In this document: positions 43,930 to 53,114 of the stretch, piece after piece
Numbering within the stretch: position 1 is the first letter of the stretch
Layout: each line of letters starts with the position of its first letter
Origin: Microbacterium trichothecenolyticum
Lineage (GTDB): Bacteria > Actinomycetota > Actinomycetes > Actinomycetales > Microbacteriaceae
Length of the DNA: 64,000 nucleotides
Reading direction: 5' to 3'
Assembly: GCF_030818955.1 (NCBI RefSeq)
Contig: NZ_JAUTBF010000001.1
Location: 2,728,001 to 2,792,000 of the forward strand
Position numbers and translations under genes: made by a program
The notes under the pieces: model-generated
Told to the model about the DNA's origin: nothing
What the model saw: only the letters and a program-made list of their open reading frames with translations
Database searches by the model: none

Positions 43930-44088
43930 ATGTTCTCGGCTGTCGGCGGTACCCACCTGCTCATCCTGCTCGTCACCTGGGGCATCAGCCTCGCGGTCGT
44001 CGGGGCCGTGCTCTACGTCGTGGTTCGCTTCGCCGTTCTGCACGCGCTGAAGGCCCACACCCGCTGGGTCGACGGCGGGAAGAGCTGA
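43930..44088 (+). CDS. 52-residue single-pass membrane protein
   Basis: Begins 10 bp after the acyltransferase stop. One hydrophobic helix of about 24 residues (LLILLVTWGISLAVVGAVLY) flanked by a short outer end and a basic tail (RFAVLHALKAHTRW). No family recognised. Location and spacing suggest co-transcription with the acyltransferase; the start lacks a strong ribosome-binding site. Confidence 0.5.
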   Translation: MFSAVGGTHLLILLVTWGISLAVVGAVLYVVVRFAVLHALKAHTRWVDGGKS

Positions 44089-44103
44089 CGCCGCCGCCCC
44101 AAA

Positions 44104-44169
44104 ACAGGGGATCGTGCGAGAACAGGCGCGATCCGCGCCGCGGCGCCCTGTTCTTGCGCGATCCCCTGT
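44104..44169. repeat. Long inverted repeat between membrane-protein and SDR genes
   Basis: Two 23-nt arms, 44104-44126 and 44147-44169, are complementary except at two positions, around a 20-nt GC-rich loop. Each arm contains AACAGG / CCTGTT near the loop. No T-tract follows, so it is a large hairpin or cruciform of unknown role, possibly a bidirectional transcription end or a mobile palindromic element. Confidence 0.6.
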
Positions 44170-44252
44170 TCTCGTGCTGCCGACCCCGCGGCAGATGAGC
44201 TGCGACACACCCGCTCCACCCGTCGTTCAGCGAGCCCCCGGTACACTGCCCC

Positions 44253-45740
44253 GTGCCCGAAACACTGCTGAATCCCGATCGTGAGGCCAAGGCCGTGGCA
44301 TCCATCGATCCCACCGAGCTCGAGATCGCGCTGCGCGTCATCGACGCCGCCTCCGCGCTCGACCACGATGACCCCGCCTACATCGCCCTGCGCCGCCAGA
44401 CCGGCAAGCTCTACAAAGACGTCAAGCGGCAGTCGCGTAAAGAGAAGCGGCAGCGCATCGCCGACGCCGATCGCGCCGTCGTCGCCGCCACCGCCACCGG
44501 CGCCCCCGACCGCATCGACGACGAGACGCGCGGCATCCCGCTCGCGACGCGCGTCGAGACGCCGTACGCCGGAGAGCTGATCAAGGCCCGCGCCTGCTAC
44601 ATCTGCAAGCAGGACTACACCCTCGTCGATGCGTTCTATCACCAGCTCTGCCCCGACTGTGCGGCGATGAGCCACGCCAAGCGCGACGCCCGCGCCGACC
44701 TCACCGGCAAGCGCGCCCTGCTCACCGGCGGTCGCGCCAAGATCGGCATGTACATCGCGCTGCGCCTGCTGCGCGACGGCGCCCACACCACCATCACCAC
44801 GCGCTTCCCGCGCGACGCCGTCCGCCGATTCTCGTCGCTCCCCGACAGCGCCGACTGGCTCCACCGGCTCAAGGTCGTCGGCATCGACCTGCGCGACCCC
44901 GCCCAGGTGATCGGACTCGCCGAGTCGGTGGCATCCGATGGTCCGCTCGACATCCTCATCAACAACGCAGCCCAGACCGTGCGGCGCTCGCCGGGGGCGT
45001 ACAAACCCCTGGTGGATGCCGAGTTGGCACCGCTTCCAGACGGACCGCTGCCCGAGCTGGTCACGTTCGGCCACACGAACGATGCGCACCCGCTGGCGCT
45101 CGCGCAGTCGGTGTCGGCGCACCCGATCCTCGCGTCGGCGGCGCGCACGGCCGAGGAGCTGACCGCCGAGGCGATGGCCGCGGGCTCGTCGTCGCTCGAG
45201 CGTCTCATGACCGGAACCGCGATCGACGCCGGCGGCCTCATCCCCGACGAGGACCGCATCAACAGCTGGACGCAGCACGTCGACCAGGTCGAGCCGCTCG
45301 AGATGCTCGAGGTGCAGCTGGCGAACATGACCGCGCCGTTCCTGCTGGTCAGCCGCCTGCGCCCGGCGATGGCGGCATCCACCGCGAAGCGGAAGTACAT
45401 CGTCAACGTCTCGGCGATGGAGGGCGTGTTCGGCCGTGGATACAAAGGTCCCGGCCACCCGCACACGAACATGGCCAAGGCCGCGCTGAACATGCTGACG
45501 CGCACGAGCGCGCGCGAGATGTTCGAGTCGGACGGCATCCTCATGACCGCCGTGGACACCGGCTGGATCACCGACGAGCGACCCCACTTCACCAAGGTGC
45601 GCCTGGCCGAGGAGGGCTTCCACGCTCCGCTCGATCTCGTCGACGGCGCGGCGCGCGTGTACGACCCGATCGTGCGCGGCGAGGCCGGCGAGGACCTCTT
45701 CGGCATCTTCCTGAAGGACTACCGCAAGAGCTCTTGGTGA
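44253..45740 (+). CDS. Atypical SDR oxidoreductase with N-terminal zinc ribbon
   Basis: 495 residues from GTG 44253. A charged helical N-terminus precedes a zinc ribbon, C115-x2-C118 and C133-x2-C136, then an SDR domain: nucleotide loop TGGRAKIGM, INNAAQTVRR (NNA motif) and serine in VNVSAMEG. At the catalytic position Y-x3-K the sequence is T-x3-K (HTNMAKAALN), so the usual tyrosine is missing while the lysine is kept. It may bind nucleotide without classic dehydrogenase chemistry, or use another residue. Apparently monocistronic, ending 15 bp before the palindromic repeat. Confidence 0.8.
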   Translation: MPETLLNPDREAKAVASIDPTELEIALRVIDAASALDHDDPAYIALRRQTGKLYKDVKRQSRKEKRQRIADADRAVVAATATGAPDRIDDETRGIPLATRVETPYAGELIKARACYICKQDYTLVDAFYHQLCPDCAAMSHAKRDARADLTGKRALLTGGRAKIGMYIALRLLRDGAHTTITTRFPRDAVRRFSSLPDSADWLHRLKVVGIDLRDPAQVIGLAESVASDGPLDILINNAAQTVRRSPGAYKPLVDAELAPLPDGPLPELVTFGHTNDAHPLALAQSVSAHPILASAARTAEELTAEAMAAGSSSLERLMTGTAIDAGGLIPDEDRINSWTQHVDQVEPLEMLEVQLANMTAPFLLVSRLRPAMAASTAKRKYIVNVSAMEGVFGRGYKGPGHPHTNMAKAALNMLTRTSAREMFESDGILMTAVDTGWITDERPHFTKVRLAEEGFHAPLDLVDGAARVYDPIVRGEAGEDLFGIFLKDYRKSSW

Positions 45741-45755
45741 CCCGGCGCCCCGCTA

Positions 45756-45823
45756 CCCGTTGAGTGTCCAGGACACGCCGCATCGGGGCCCGGCCCGACG
45801 GCGTGTCCTGGACACTCAACGGG
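45756..45823. repeat. Palindromic intergenic repeat, copy 1
   Basis: Two perfectly complementary 25-nt arms (45756-45780, 45799-45823) around an 18-nt loop, between convergent genes. Each arm contains GTTGAGTGTCCAGGACACG, in which GTGTCC-A-GGACAC is itself palindromic. Three more copies occur at 46277, 56651 and 56769. Confidence 0.85.
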
Positions 45824-45827
45824 CGGA

Positions 45828-46235
45828 TCAGGCGGGCAGGAAGAACTCGCGCGCGAGTGGGGCGATCTCCAGACCGGATGCCGTCGCGGCGGTGACCCAG
45901 CGGAGCTCGGCGATCTCAGCATCCGGCACGGGCTGCTGGTCGCCGATGTCGACGCGGAACACGTCGGCGACCACGTCGAAGCCCGGCTCGTTGGCCGCGG
46001 TGGCGGTGAACTCGCCGAGCGCCTCGAGGTCGGCGGGATCCAGGGCGAGGCCGAGTTCCTCCCCGAGCTCGCGGGCAAGAGTCTCGCCCGGCGTCTCACC
46101 CGGCTCGGGCTTGCCGCCGGGCTGCATGAACGCAGTCGTCCCGGCCTTGCGCACCAGCAGAAGGCGTCCGGCGGCGTCGGTGATGACCGCGGCCGAGACG
46201 CGGATCCGGCGCGGGGCAATGGCATCCGTGGTCAC
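45828..46235 (-). CDS. NUDIX hydrolase
   Basis: 135 residues from GTG 46235. The Nudix box is complete (GGKPEPGETPGETLARELGEEL), with the metal-binding REx2EE core. Small single-domain family member of MutT type, hydrolysing a nucleoside diphosphate derivative; the substrate cannot be read from sequence. Its 3' end abuts repeat copy 1, and copy 2 lies just upstream of its start. Confidence 0.9.
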   Translation of the reverse strand: MTTDAIAPRRIRVSAAVITDAAGRLLLVRKAGTTAFMQPGGKPEPGETPGETLARELGEELGLALDPADLEALGEFTATAANEPGFDVVADVFRVDIGDQQPVPDAEIAELRWVTAATASGLEIAPLAREFFLPA

Positions 46236-46276
46236 ACCGGCACGGTAGCACCCGGGGGCGTGTGGGTGTCGGCGCT

Positions 46277-46340
46277 GTCGAGTGTCCAGAACACGCCGCT
46301 GGGCGTGGGGCGGCTGCGGCGTGTCCTGGACACTCAACGG
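46277..46340. repeat. Palindromic intergenic repeat, copy 2
   Basis: Arms about 46277-46299 and 46316-46340, matching copies 1, 3 and 4 with a few differences (GTCGAGTGTCCAGAACACG in the left arm). It lies downstream of the FtsX-like permease gene and upstream of the NUDIX gene. Confidence 0.8.
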
Positions 46341-46370
46341 GGGAGAGGGACGGGGGAGAGGGACGGGGGA

Positions 46371-47699
46371 TCACGCGGTGCGGCGGATGCCGGTCACGAT
46401 CGGTCGCGTCGACGCCAGCGCCGTGGCGACCAGCGCGAATCCGCCGGCGAAGGTCGCCGCGATCGTCAGCACCGCGAGCGGGGCGACGAGCAGGCTCATC
46501 CCGACGATGGGGAACGCCAGCAGCAGTCCGAGTGCGGCTCCGCCCACCGCTGCCCACCGCAGCGGGACCATGACCGTCAGGCGGCGTGCGCGGCGGAGTT
46601 CGCCGTCCGGGATGCCGAGGCGATCGAGGCCCACGATCAGCTCCCGTTCCTCGAGCACCGACGCCGCCTGGGTGACGCCTACGGCGCAGGCGAGGAGAAC
46701 GAAGGCGATGCCGAGGGTGACCAGCACGCCGGTGCGGATGTCACCCATCATCGGCCCGGCCTCGTCGGAGGCGACATCGGCGATCGCGAGGCCCGAACCC
46801 GCGACGACCGCGATGAACGACACGATCGCCATGCCCGACACGCGGCGCCACGCAGGACCCGCGTGCGCGGCGAGCTCGCGCCCCGCGACCAGTTCGGCGG
46901 CGGTGCGGGCGCGGCGGGCGATCGCGCGGCCGCGGGCGGCGATGACCGGGGCGCCGATGACATTAAGCAGGCCCATCGCGGCGCCGAACAGTGCCAACAG
47001 CACGGCGAGGCTCACGGCGGGGCCGACAAGCTCACCCACGACCTGGAAGTTCATCACCAGCGCCACGACACCGACGAGCAGCACGCCGCCGATCACGATC
47101 GCGGCGGTCTTCTTCGGCGGCGCGGCGCGGCGCGTGCGCACACCCAGCGGGGTCACCGCGACCCGGCGCAGACCCACCGCCGAGCTTGCCGCGCCGATCA
47201 GCACGACGGCGACCACCACGCCGGCGCCCAGCAACGGGTCGACGGCCACCGCGCCGACGCCGACGGGACCGCCGAAGAAGGGCAGCAGACCGACGAGCGG
47301 AAGCAACGCACCGAAGAGCGCGATACCGGCGACCGCGCCGGCCGCGGCGACAGCGGTCGCCTCGAGCACGGTCAGCGTCCACAGCTCCCGCGTGCTCGCG
47401 CCGAGCAGGCGAAGAGTCGCCAGACGATCGGTGCGGCGGCGACTCGTGAGGCGCGCCGCGGCGGCCCCGAGGGTGACGAGCGGCACGGTCAGCAGCACCA
47501 GGGCGAGAACGGCCAGGATGCCGTAGAGCCCGCCCGCGACGGTCGCGCGCGGATCCACGAGGAACATGCGCGCGCCCCCGGTGACCACCAGCAACAGGGC
47601 CGTGGTCACGGCGAAAGCGACGACGGGGAGCGCGATCGCCGCGCGCCCCTGGCGGGCAGGGCGCGAGAGCAGTCGGGCGAGGGGCACGACGGCGCTCAC
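46371..47699 (-). CDS. FtsX/MacB-like ABC transporter permease
   Basis: 442 residues from GTG 47699. Two half-repeats of FtsX type: an N-terminal transmembrane helix (LPVVAFAVTTALLLVV) followed by three helices with the cytoplasmic RTDRLATLRLLGAS loop, and a second copy after about residue 250 with GLDRLGIPDG. The extracellular domain is much reduced compared with MacB. Likely exports lipids or peptides or signals envelope stress with its ATPase. Overlaps the ATPase gene by 4 bp. Confidence 0.85.
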   Translation of the reverse strand: MSAVVPLARLLSRPARQGRAAIALPVVAFAVTTALLLVVTGGARMFLVDPRATVAGGLYGILAVLALVLLTVPLVTLGAAAARLTSRRRTDRLATLRLLGASTRELWTLTVLEATAVAAAGAVAGIALFGALLPLVGLLPFFGGPVGVGAVAVDPLLGAGVVVAVVLIGAASSAVGLRRVAVTPLGVRTRRAAPPKKTAAIVIGGVLLVGVVALVMNFQVVGELVGPAVSLAVLLALFGAAMGLLNVIGAPVIAARGRAIARRARTAAELVAGRELAAHAGPAWRRVSGMAIVSFIAVVAGSGLAIADVASDEAGPMMGDIRTGVLVTLGIAFVLLACAVGVTQAASVLEERELIVGLDRLGIPDGELRRARRLTVMVPLRWAAVGGAALGLLLAFPIVGMSLLVAPLAVLTIAATFAGGFALVATALASTRPIVTGIRRTA

Positions 47700-48430
47700 C
47701 GGGAGGCTCCCGTCGAAGGGGAAGCCGGTGCGGCATCCATCGCCGAATCGCCCACGATGCGACCGTCACTCACCCGCACGATGCGCGAGCAGCGGCGGGC
47801 GACGTCGGCGTCGTGCGTGACCATCACCAGCGTGCGCCCCTGACCGGTGGTCGCGTGCAACAGCGCGGCGAGCACCTCGGCCGAGGTCGCGGAGTCGAGC
47901 GCGCCGGTCGGCTCGTCAGCGAACACGACCGGGGCGCCGGTGACCTGGGCCCGGGCGATGGCCACGCGCTGCGCCTGGCCGCCCGAGAGCTGGCCGATGC
48001 GCCGGCCTTCGACGCCGGCGAGTCCGAGGGCGGCGAGCCAGGCGGCGGCGTGGCGCTCGGCATCCGGTCGCCGCATCCCCGTCAGCAGCAGGGGCAGGGC
48101 GGCGTTCTCGACGGCGGTCAGCTCGGGCAGCAACAGATGCTCTTGGAAGACGAAGCCCAGCGACTCGCGGCGCACGCGGGCACGCCCGCCCTCGTCGAGG
48201 CCGACCAGCTCGCGCGGGGCGGTGCCGGGAGCGCTCAGCACGACCGACCCCGCGTCGGGGGCGATCACGGCCGCGAGGCAGTGCAGCAGCGTCGTCTTGC
48301 CCGAGCCCGAGGCCCCCATCACGGCGACGGACTCGCCGGTGCGGATGGTCAGCGAAACGTCGTCGAGGGCGCGGAGCTCGCCGTATCGCTTGATGAGACC
48401 GGTGGCGGTGAGGACGGGGGAGGATGTCAT
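47696..48430 (-). CDS. ABC transporter ATP-binding protein, MacB/LolD-like
   Basis: 244 residues. Walker A GASGSGKTT, Q-loop FVFQEHLLL, signature LSGGQAQR, Walker B VVFADEPTGALDS and VTHDADVA; the EPTGALD form is typical of MacB/LolD/FtsE ATPases. Forms an operon with the FtsX-like permease. Upstream 240 bp to the LPATG gene contain no further supported gene. Confidence 0.9.
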   Translation of the reverse strand: MTSSPVLTATGLIKRYGELRALDDVSLTIRTGESVAVMGASGSGKTTLLHCLAAVIAPDAGSVVLSAPGTAPRELVGLDEGGRARVRRESLGFVFQEHLLLPELTAVENAALPLLLTGMRRPDAERHAAAWLAALGLAGVEGRRIGQLSGGQAQRVAIARAQVTGAPVVFADEPTGALDSATSAEVLAALLHATTGQGRTLVMVTHDADVARRCSRIVRVSDGRIVGDSAMDAAPASPSTGASR

Positions 48431-48668
48431 GACTCCATCCCAGCGAGCGGCGACGGCCGGGTCGTCAGCCCGGGGAGGTATCCGTGTCGATCGAGCGGAC
48501 GATCTCGCTGGATGACAAGATGCGAGCGCCCTCCGACCGGCACGGCCGCGGCGGGCGCGCCCCCTGTCCCGGCCGGTGAAGCCGTGCGACGATGTTCGCC
48601 GTCCGCTCATCTGCGCGTCGCCCGCTCCTCACCTCGGGCGGCCAGGATCGCGGCAGGAGGTACGGTCC

Positions 48669-48935
48669 ATGATCCCCATCACGGTCTCGGTGCTGTTGGC
48701 ATCCGCTCTCTGTGTGCCGGCGGCGGCCCTGAGCGACCCACCGCCCGACGGATCGATGATCATCCAGGTCGAGGTGCCGGAGCGGTCGGCGACGCCGGCG
48801 CCGGCCGCTGCGGACGACCGCGCTCCCGGCACACTTCCTGCAACCGGCGGCGAGCTCGCCCTGTGGGGCGGCGCGCTCGCGCTCGCCGCGCTCGCGGGGG
48901 GAGCGGCGCTGCGCGCGTGGCGCCGGAGGGCCTGA
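48669..48935 (+). CDS. Small LPXTG cell-wall-anchored protein
   Basis: 88 residues. Signal peptide (to about residue 21), a short Pro/Ala-rich exposed segment, sortase motif LPATG (residues 56-60), a hydrophobic helix and the basic end RRRA: a complete sorting signal. AGGAGG lies at a good distance before ATG 48669. No functional domain, so it may be a spacer or adhesin stub. No sortase gene is in the window. Confidence 0.8.
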   Translation: MIPITVSVLLASALCVPAAALSDPPPDGSMIIQVEVPERSATPAPAAADDRAPGTLPATGGELALWGGALALAALAGGAALRAWRRRA

Positions 48936-48942
48936 CGCCCCC

Positions 48943-49599
48943 TCAGTCGATCCAGAGCACGACGCCGCGCAGCCCCGTGAGCACTGCGGCGACTCCCGCC
49001 CGTACGGCCGACGCGGCGCGGGCGGGGGTGAACGAGGCGGGGTCGTACGCGGCCGGTGTGCCCAGGCCCTCGCCGCGGTAGGCGGCTCCGGTCCAGTCGA
49101 CCGCGGTGACGTTCTCGGTCGGTTCGGCGAGCTCGGCGCCCACGATGAGGAACTGGCGGTCGAGATGGTTGGCCGTCACCGTCGCGAGCGGATCCACGAG
49201 GGCGTCGCCCGCGCTGACGATGAGGTCGGGGTTCAGCTCCATCGCGCGCACGGCCCCGTCGATCATGTCGTCGTCGGCGTGCACGACCTCGAGGTCGGCC
49301 CCGGTGTCGGCGGCCCACGCCTCGACCGCGTCGACCAGGGTCCGGGTGGGGGCGTCGTCGCCGACGGTCAACAGCACCACGCGATACCCGGAGGGCGCGC
49401 TCACCCCCGCCCAGGAGCCGGGCGCGGGCGAGTGGGTCGACTCGGGAGCAGCAGGCGGCGTCGCGGGTGCGAAACCGGGGGCGGGTGTGCCGAGGGCGGC
49501 GGGGGCCGGTCGCGGCGCGTCCCACCCGGGGCCGGTCGCACACCCGACGAGAAGACCCAGCATCGCCACCGACACCACGAACAGCACACCGCGCCTCAC
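48943..49599 (-). CDS. BMP/Med-like lipoprotein
   Basis: 218 residues from GTG 49599. Lipobox LLVGC (C20), then a Pro/Ala-rich linker of 55 residues and an alpha/beta domain with YRVVLLTVGDD, DLEVVHADDD and NPDLIVSAGDALVDPLATV that resembles basic-membrane-protein/nucleoside-binding lipoproteins, though it is shorter than those. Surface-exposed; substrate unknown. Convergent with the LPATG gene (7-bp gap). Confidence 0.65.
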   Translation of the reverse strand: MRRGVLFVVSVAMLGLLVGCATGPGWDAPRPAPAALGTPAPGFAPATPPAAPESTHSPAPGSWAGVSAPSGYRVVLLTVGDDAPTRTLVDAVEAWAADTGADLEVVHADDDMIDGAVRAMELNPDLIVSAGDALVDPLATVTANHLDRQFLIVGAELAEPTENVTAVDWTGAAYRGEGLGTPAAYDPASFTPARAASAVRAGVAAVLTGLRGVVLWID

Positions 49600-49711
49600 C
49601 CCCTCACTATGGGGAGGCAGGGTGAACGCGGAGCGGACGTTTCGTTTCCGTTTTCCGCATCGCGGCGAACCGTTCATGACGTCGGAGCACCCTCTGCGCA
49701 GAAAGGTGTTC

Positions 49712-50932
49712 ATGTTTGCTTCTCTTCGGCGCCGGCTCTCCGGCATCCTCCTGTTCCTCGCCGCGGGAATCGCGGCCCTGCTCTCGGCCGCCGCTCCCGC
49801 GTCGGCGCACGGCATCCTCTCGGTCGTCTACGCCGACATCCACAGCGGCGGCCCCGGCGTCGTGCGTGCGCAGCTGCAGCTCGAAGACGATCTGCTCGTC
49901 GTCTCGGTCGCCGACGCTCAGCACGACGACCCCCTGTACCGCGCGGGCATGGCCGCGTTCGAGGCCGGCGACGCCGCCCAGCAGGCTGCCGTCCTCGTCG
50001 AGCACCGGGACGCCGTCGCCGCGTACGTGGGCGAGCGCTTCCGCGTCTCCGCCGGGGGGACGGCGTGCTCACCCTCGCTGGCCGACGACGTGTCGATGAC
50101 GCAGCAGGACGGCGTGCCCTACGCCGTGCTCACCGTGGACTACGCCTGCCCGCCCTCGGACGACGGCCACGAGATCACCTCGACCCTCTTCCCCGACGGC
50201 GAGGGCTTCGTCACCGACACGAAGACGATCCTCACCTACGCGCTCGACCTGCACGAGGGCAGCACCGTCTTGGATGCCGAGCACCCGGCGTTCACGACCG
50301 CCCAGACGACGCTGGAGCGCTTCTGGGAGTTCTTCCGTCTCGGCGCCGAGCACCTTCTCACCGGCATCGACCACATCCTCTTCCTCGTCGCGCTGATCAT
50401 CGGCTCGCGTCGGCTGCGGGAGGTCGTGATCGCCGCCTCGACGTTCACGCTGGCGCACTCGGTGACCTTCATCCTCGCCGCCACCGGGGTGGTCGCGGCC
50501 CCGCCCGAGCTGGTCGAGCCGACCATCGCGTTCTCCATCGCCGTCGTCGGCGCCTGGTATCTCTGGCGCCTCTGGCGCGGCGACCGGGTCGATCAGGACC
50601 TCTCGCACGCGCACGGCTTCCTGCGTCTGGACCGCGCGGGCTGGCTGCGCGTGGGTGTCGTGTTCGTCTTCGGCCTGGTGCACGGGCTGGGCTTCGCGTC
50701 GGCGCTGGGCATCGACGAGCCGTGGTCGTGGACGCTGCTGTGGTCGCTGCTGGTGTTCAACCTCGGTATCGAGGCGGTGCAGATCGGCATCATCCTCATC
50801 GTCTTCCCGCTGCTGGTGCTGCTGCGGCGACGCTCCCCGCGCGCGGGCATGTGGGTGAGCGCTGTGCTCGCGGTCGTGGTCACCGTGGCCGGATTGGTGT
50901 GGTTCGTCCAGCGCATCCTCGGCATCGAGTGA
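49712..50932 (+). CDS. HupE/UreJ-family membrane protein with extracellular N-domain
   Basis: 406 residues. ATG 49712 is chosen over ATG 49676 since GAAAGG precedes it and a signal peptide (to ASAH, about residue 33) then fits. An extracellular beta-rich domain (about 35-200, with a cysteine pair) is followed by six transmembrane helices of HupE/UreJ_2 type, starting at LGAEHLLTGIDHILFLVALI with conserved histidines, then TLAHSVTF and GLVHGLGFASALG. Such proteins are thought to transport Ni/Co or other metals; the large N-domain family is known in actinobacteria. Role inferred. Confidence 0.82.
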   Translation: MFASLRRRLSGILLFLAAGIAALLSAAAPASAHGILSVVYADIHSGGPGVVRAQLQLEDDLLVVSVADAQHDDPLYRAGMAAFEAGDAAQQAAVLVEHRDAVAAYVGERFRVSAGGTACSPSLADDVSMTQQDGVPYAVLTVDYACPPSDDGHEITSTLFPDGEGFVTDTKTILTYALDLHEGSTVLDAEHPAFTTAQTTLERFWEFFRLGAEHLLTGIDHILFLVALIIGSRRLREVVIAASTFTLAHSVTFILAATGVVAAPPELVEPTIAFSIAVVGAWYLWRLWRGDRVDQDLSHAHGFLRLDRAGWLRVGVVFVFGLVHGLGFASALGIDEPWSWTLLWSLLVFNLGIEAVQIGIILIVFPLLVLLRRRSPRAGMWVSAVLAVVVTVAGLVWFVQRILGIE

Positions 50933-51060
50933 CGGGTGTTGCCCCTTCCGATAGATGCCCTGAATCAACCATTCACGTGGACGTCACCCACGCGGCGGAA
51001 CGTGGAGGGGCTCGCGACCGGCGAGCCCGCACCACATCCTCACGAAGAGAACGGACCTCC

Positions 51061-53052
51061 ATGTTCCTCACCGCATCGACGTCGCACGGGGCGCACACGC
51101 GCCGCCGTGTCTCGTGGATCGCAACCGCTGCGATCGGCGCCTCGCTCGTGCTCTCGGGCACGGCGGCGGTCCCCGCGGCGATGGCCGACACCTCGGCGAC
51201 GCTCTCCGGCGTCATCCTCGGAGTCGGCGCCGACGAGACGCAGCGCATCGTCACCTGGTACTCCTCCGCCGACACCGCGCAGGTGGTGCAGGTCGCTCCG
51301 ACCTCGGCACTGGTGAACGGGCAGTTCCCCTCGTCTGCCACGACGTTCTCGGCATCCGGGACCGCCAACATCGCCTCGAGCGGGGGCTTCAACCGGCACG
51401 CCACCATCACGGGTCTCGCCGAGAACACGGCGTACTCGTACCGTGTGGGCTCCGACGGCAACTGGTCGTCGACCTCCGCGTTCAAGACGCAGTCGTTCGA
51501 GGGCGACTACGACTTCCTCTTCTTCGGCGACCCCCAGATCGGCTCCTCCGGCGACCTCGCCAAGGACCAGGCCGGCTGGCAGGACACCATGAACGTGGCG
51601 GTCGGCGCCAACCCGAACGCCGAACTGCTCGTGTCGGGCGGCGACCAGGTCGAGACGGCCAACACCGAGGCGCACTGGAACGCCTTCCTCGCCCCCGACC
51701 AGCTGCGCCAGTACCCGTGGGTCGCGACCATCGGCAACCACGACGTGGGCGGTAAGGCTTACGAGCAGCACCTGTACACGCCCAACACCGATCGCTCCGG
51801 CGCCTATTACCGCAAGGGATCGGGCAGCATCGGCACGGAGTCGGGCGGCGACTACTGGTTCGTCTACAAGGACGTGCTGTACATCGACCTGAACAGCAAC
51901 AGCTACAGCACCTCGCAGGGCGGCGGCGGAGACGACGCGCACATCGCCTACGTCACCGACGTGGTGAACAAGCACGGAGCGGATGCCAAGTACACGGTGC
52001 TCGTGTACCACCACGCGATCTACTCGCCGGCGGACCACGCGAAGGACGCCGACAACAAGGTCCGCCGTACCGACTTCCCCACGGCTTTCTCGAAGCTGGG
52101 CGTCGACCTCGTCCTGCAGGGTCACGACCACAGCTACTCGCGCTCCTACGAGATCAAGAACGGCGCCAAGGCCAACGCCGACGAGAAGCCCGGTCAGGAC
52201 GAGGTCTTCGAGGGTCCCGGCGGCGTCGTGTACGTCACCGCGAACTCTTCGTCGGGGTCGAAGTACTACGACATCACCTCGCCCGACGACAGCGGGACCA
52301 GCGGTGCCGGAAACGGTGCCGACCCGCTGAACCCGGCGAACTACTGGTACAACTCCGTGCAGAACCAGGAGCACGTGCGCTCGTACGTCAAGGTCCAGGT
52401 CAAGAAGGACCAGCTCGTCGTGCAGAACATCCGCTCCGGAACCTGCGACGCACCCAACGCGGCGGTGGAGCTGAAGAAGGTGCTGTGGTGCGGCCCCGAG
52501 AACGGCTCGAAGCCGGCCGAGGCTGTGGGCACCATTCAGGACGAGGTCACCATCCACCCCAACCACGGCGACGGCCAGGACATCCAGGTCGACGTGCCCA
52601 CCAGTGCCCCCGGTGAGTTCGGCTGGACGATCAACGGCCACAACGGCCTCGTCGACCTCGGCACGGCCCAGGAGAAGAATCTGCAGTACTTCGAGGCCAC
52701 CGGACAGATCAACCCGATCACCGTCACCGACACCCGCACGAGCATGTCGCCGTGGTCGGTCTCGGCGTCGGTGGGTGACTTCACCGACAACGGCAAGACC
52801 TTCAACGGTTCGTTCCTCGGCTGGACGCCCAAGATCGTCACCCCGGGTGCCGGAGCCGTCGCGGGCGCCGCGGTGAAATCGGGCTATGACGGCGGCGACG
52901 GCCTGTCGGTCTCGCGCCTGCTCGGGTCGGCTCCCGTGGGCCACGACCGCAGCGCCGGCGTCGTCGGTGCAGACCTCGACCTGAAGATCCCCAACACCAC
53001 CGACAAGGGAAGCTACCGCGCGACCCTGACCCTCACCGCGCTGGCCGGCTGA
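51061..53052 (+). CDS. Secreted purple-acid-phosphatase-type phosphoesterase with WxL-like C-domain
   Basis: 663 residues. Signal peptide to about 43; a fibronectin-like purple-acid-phosphatase N-domain; then the metallophosphoesterase with FFGDPQI, SGGDQV, GNHDVGG, VYHHA and QGHDHSYSR, a full dinuclear metal site. From about residue 500 a beta-rich tail has SPWSVSASVGDF, FLGWTPKI and an ending SYRATLTLTAL, reminiscent of WxL surface domains. Likely a cell-surface phosphatase scavenging phosphate. Preceded by 128 bp without gene and followed by a hairpin and the DUF916-like partner. Confidence 0.82.
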   Translation: MFLTASTSHGAHTRRRVSWIATAAIGASLVLSGTAAVPAAMADTSATLSGVILGVGADETQRIVTWYSSADTAQVVQVAPTSALVNGQFPSSATTFSASGTANIASSGGFNRHATITGLAENTAYSYRVGSDGNWSSTSAFKTQSFEGDYDFLFFGDPQIGSSGDLAKDQAGWQDTMNVAVGANPNAELLVSGGDQVETANTEAHWNAFLAPDQLRQYPWVATIGNHDVGGKAYEQHLYTPNTDRSGAYYRKGSGSIGTESGGDYWFVYKDVLYIDLNSNSYSTSQGGGGDDAHIAYVTDVVNKHGADAKYTVLVYHHAIYSPADHAKDADNKVRRTDFPTAFSKLGVDLVLQGHDHSYSRSYEIKNGAKANADEKPGQDEVFEGPGGVVYVTANSSSGSKYYDITSPDDSGTSGAGNGADPLNPANYWYNSVQNQEHVRSYVKVQVKKDQLVVQNIRSGTCDAPNAAVELKKVLWCGPENGSKPAEAVGTIQDEVTIHPNHGDGQDIQVDVPTSAPGEFGWTINGHNGLVDLGTAQEKNLQYFEATGQINPITVTDTRTSMSPWSVSASVGDFTDNGKTFNGSFLGWTPKIVTPGAGAVAGAAVKSGYDGGDGLSVSRLLGSAPVGHDRSAGVVGADLDLKIPNTTDKGSYRATLTLTALAG

Positions 53053-53063
53053 CCAGCGAACAG

Positions 53064-53094
53064 CGCCGGCGGGGAGCGTGTCTCCCCGCCGGCG
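53064..53094 (+). terminator. Stem-loop between phosphoesterase and DUF916-like genes
   Basis: Twelve-base complementary arms (53064-53075, 53083-53094) with a 7-base loop and no T-run. Could be an attenuator or RNA-stability element in a two-gene operon. Confidence 0.55.
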
Positions 53095-53114
53095 TCCCCT
53101 CCCGAAGGATCCCC

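Noticed and set aside
45756..46340. CRISPR-like array
   Set aside because: The repeat copies are few, far apart, each an inverted repeat pair with short loops, and there are no regular spacers or cas genes.
48484..48579. 31-codon frame preceded by GGGGAGG in the gap before the LPATG gene
   Set aside because: Good ribosome-binding site, but the peptide is low-complexity basic/glycine-rich and has no recognisable feature; kept out of the annotation.
49165..51060. Very long open frame upstream of and joined to the phosphoesterase
   Set aside because: The upstream part is out of frame with, and overlaps, the HupE/UreJ gene and reads as arginine-rich noise; the signal peptide at 51061 marks the true start.
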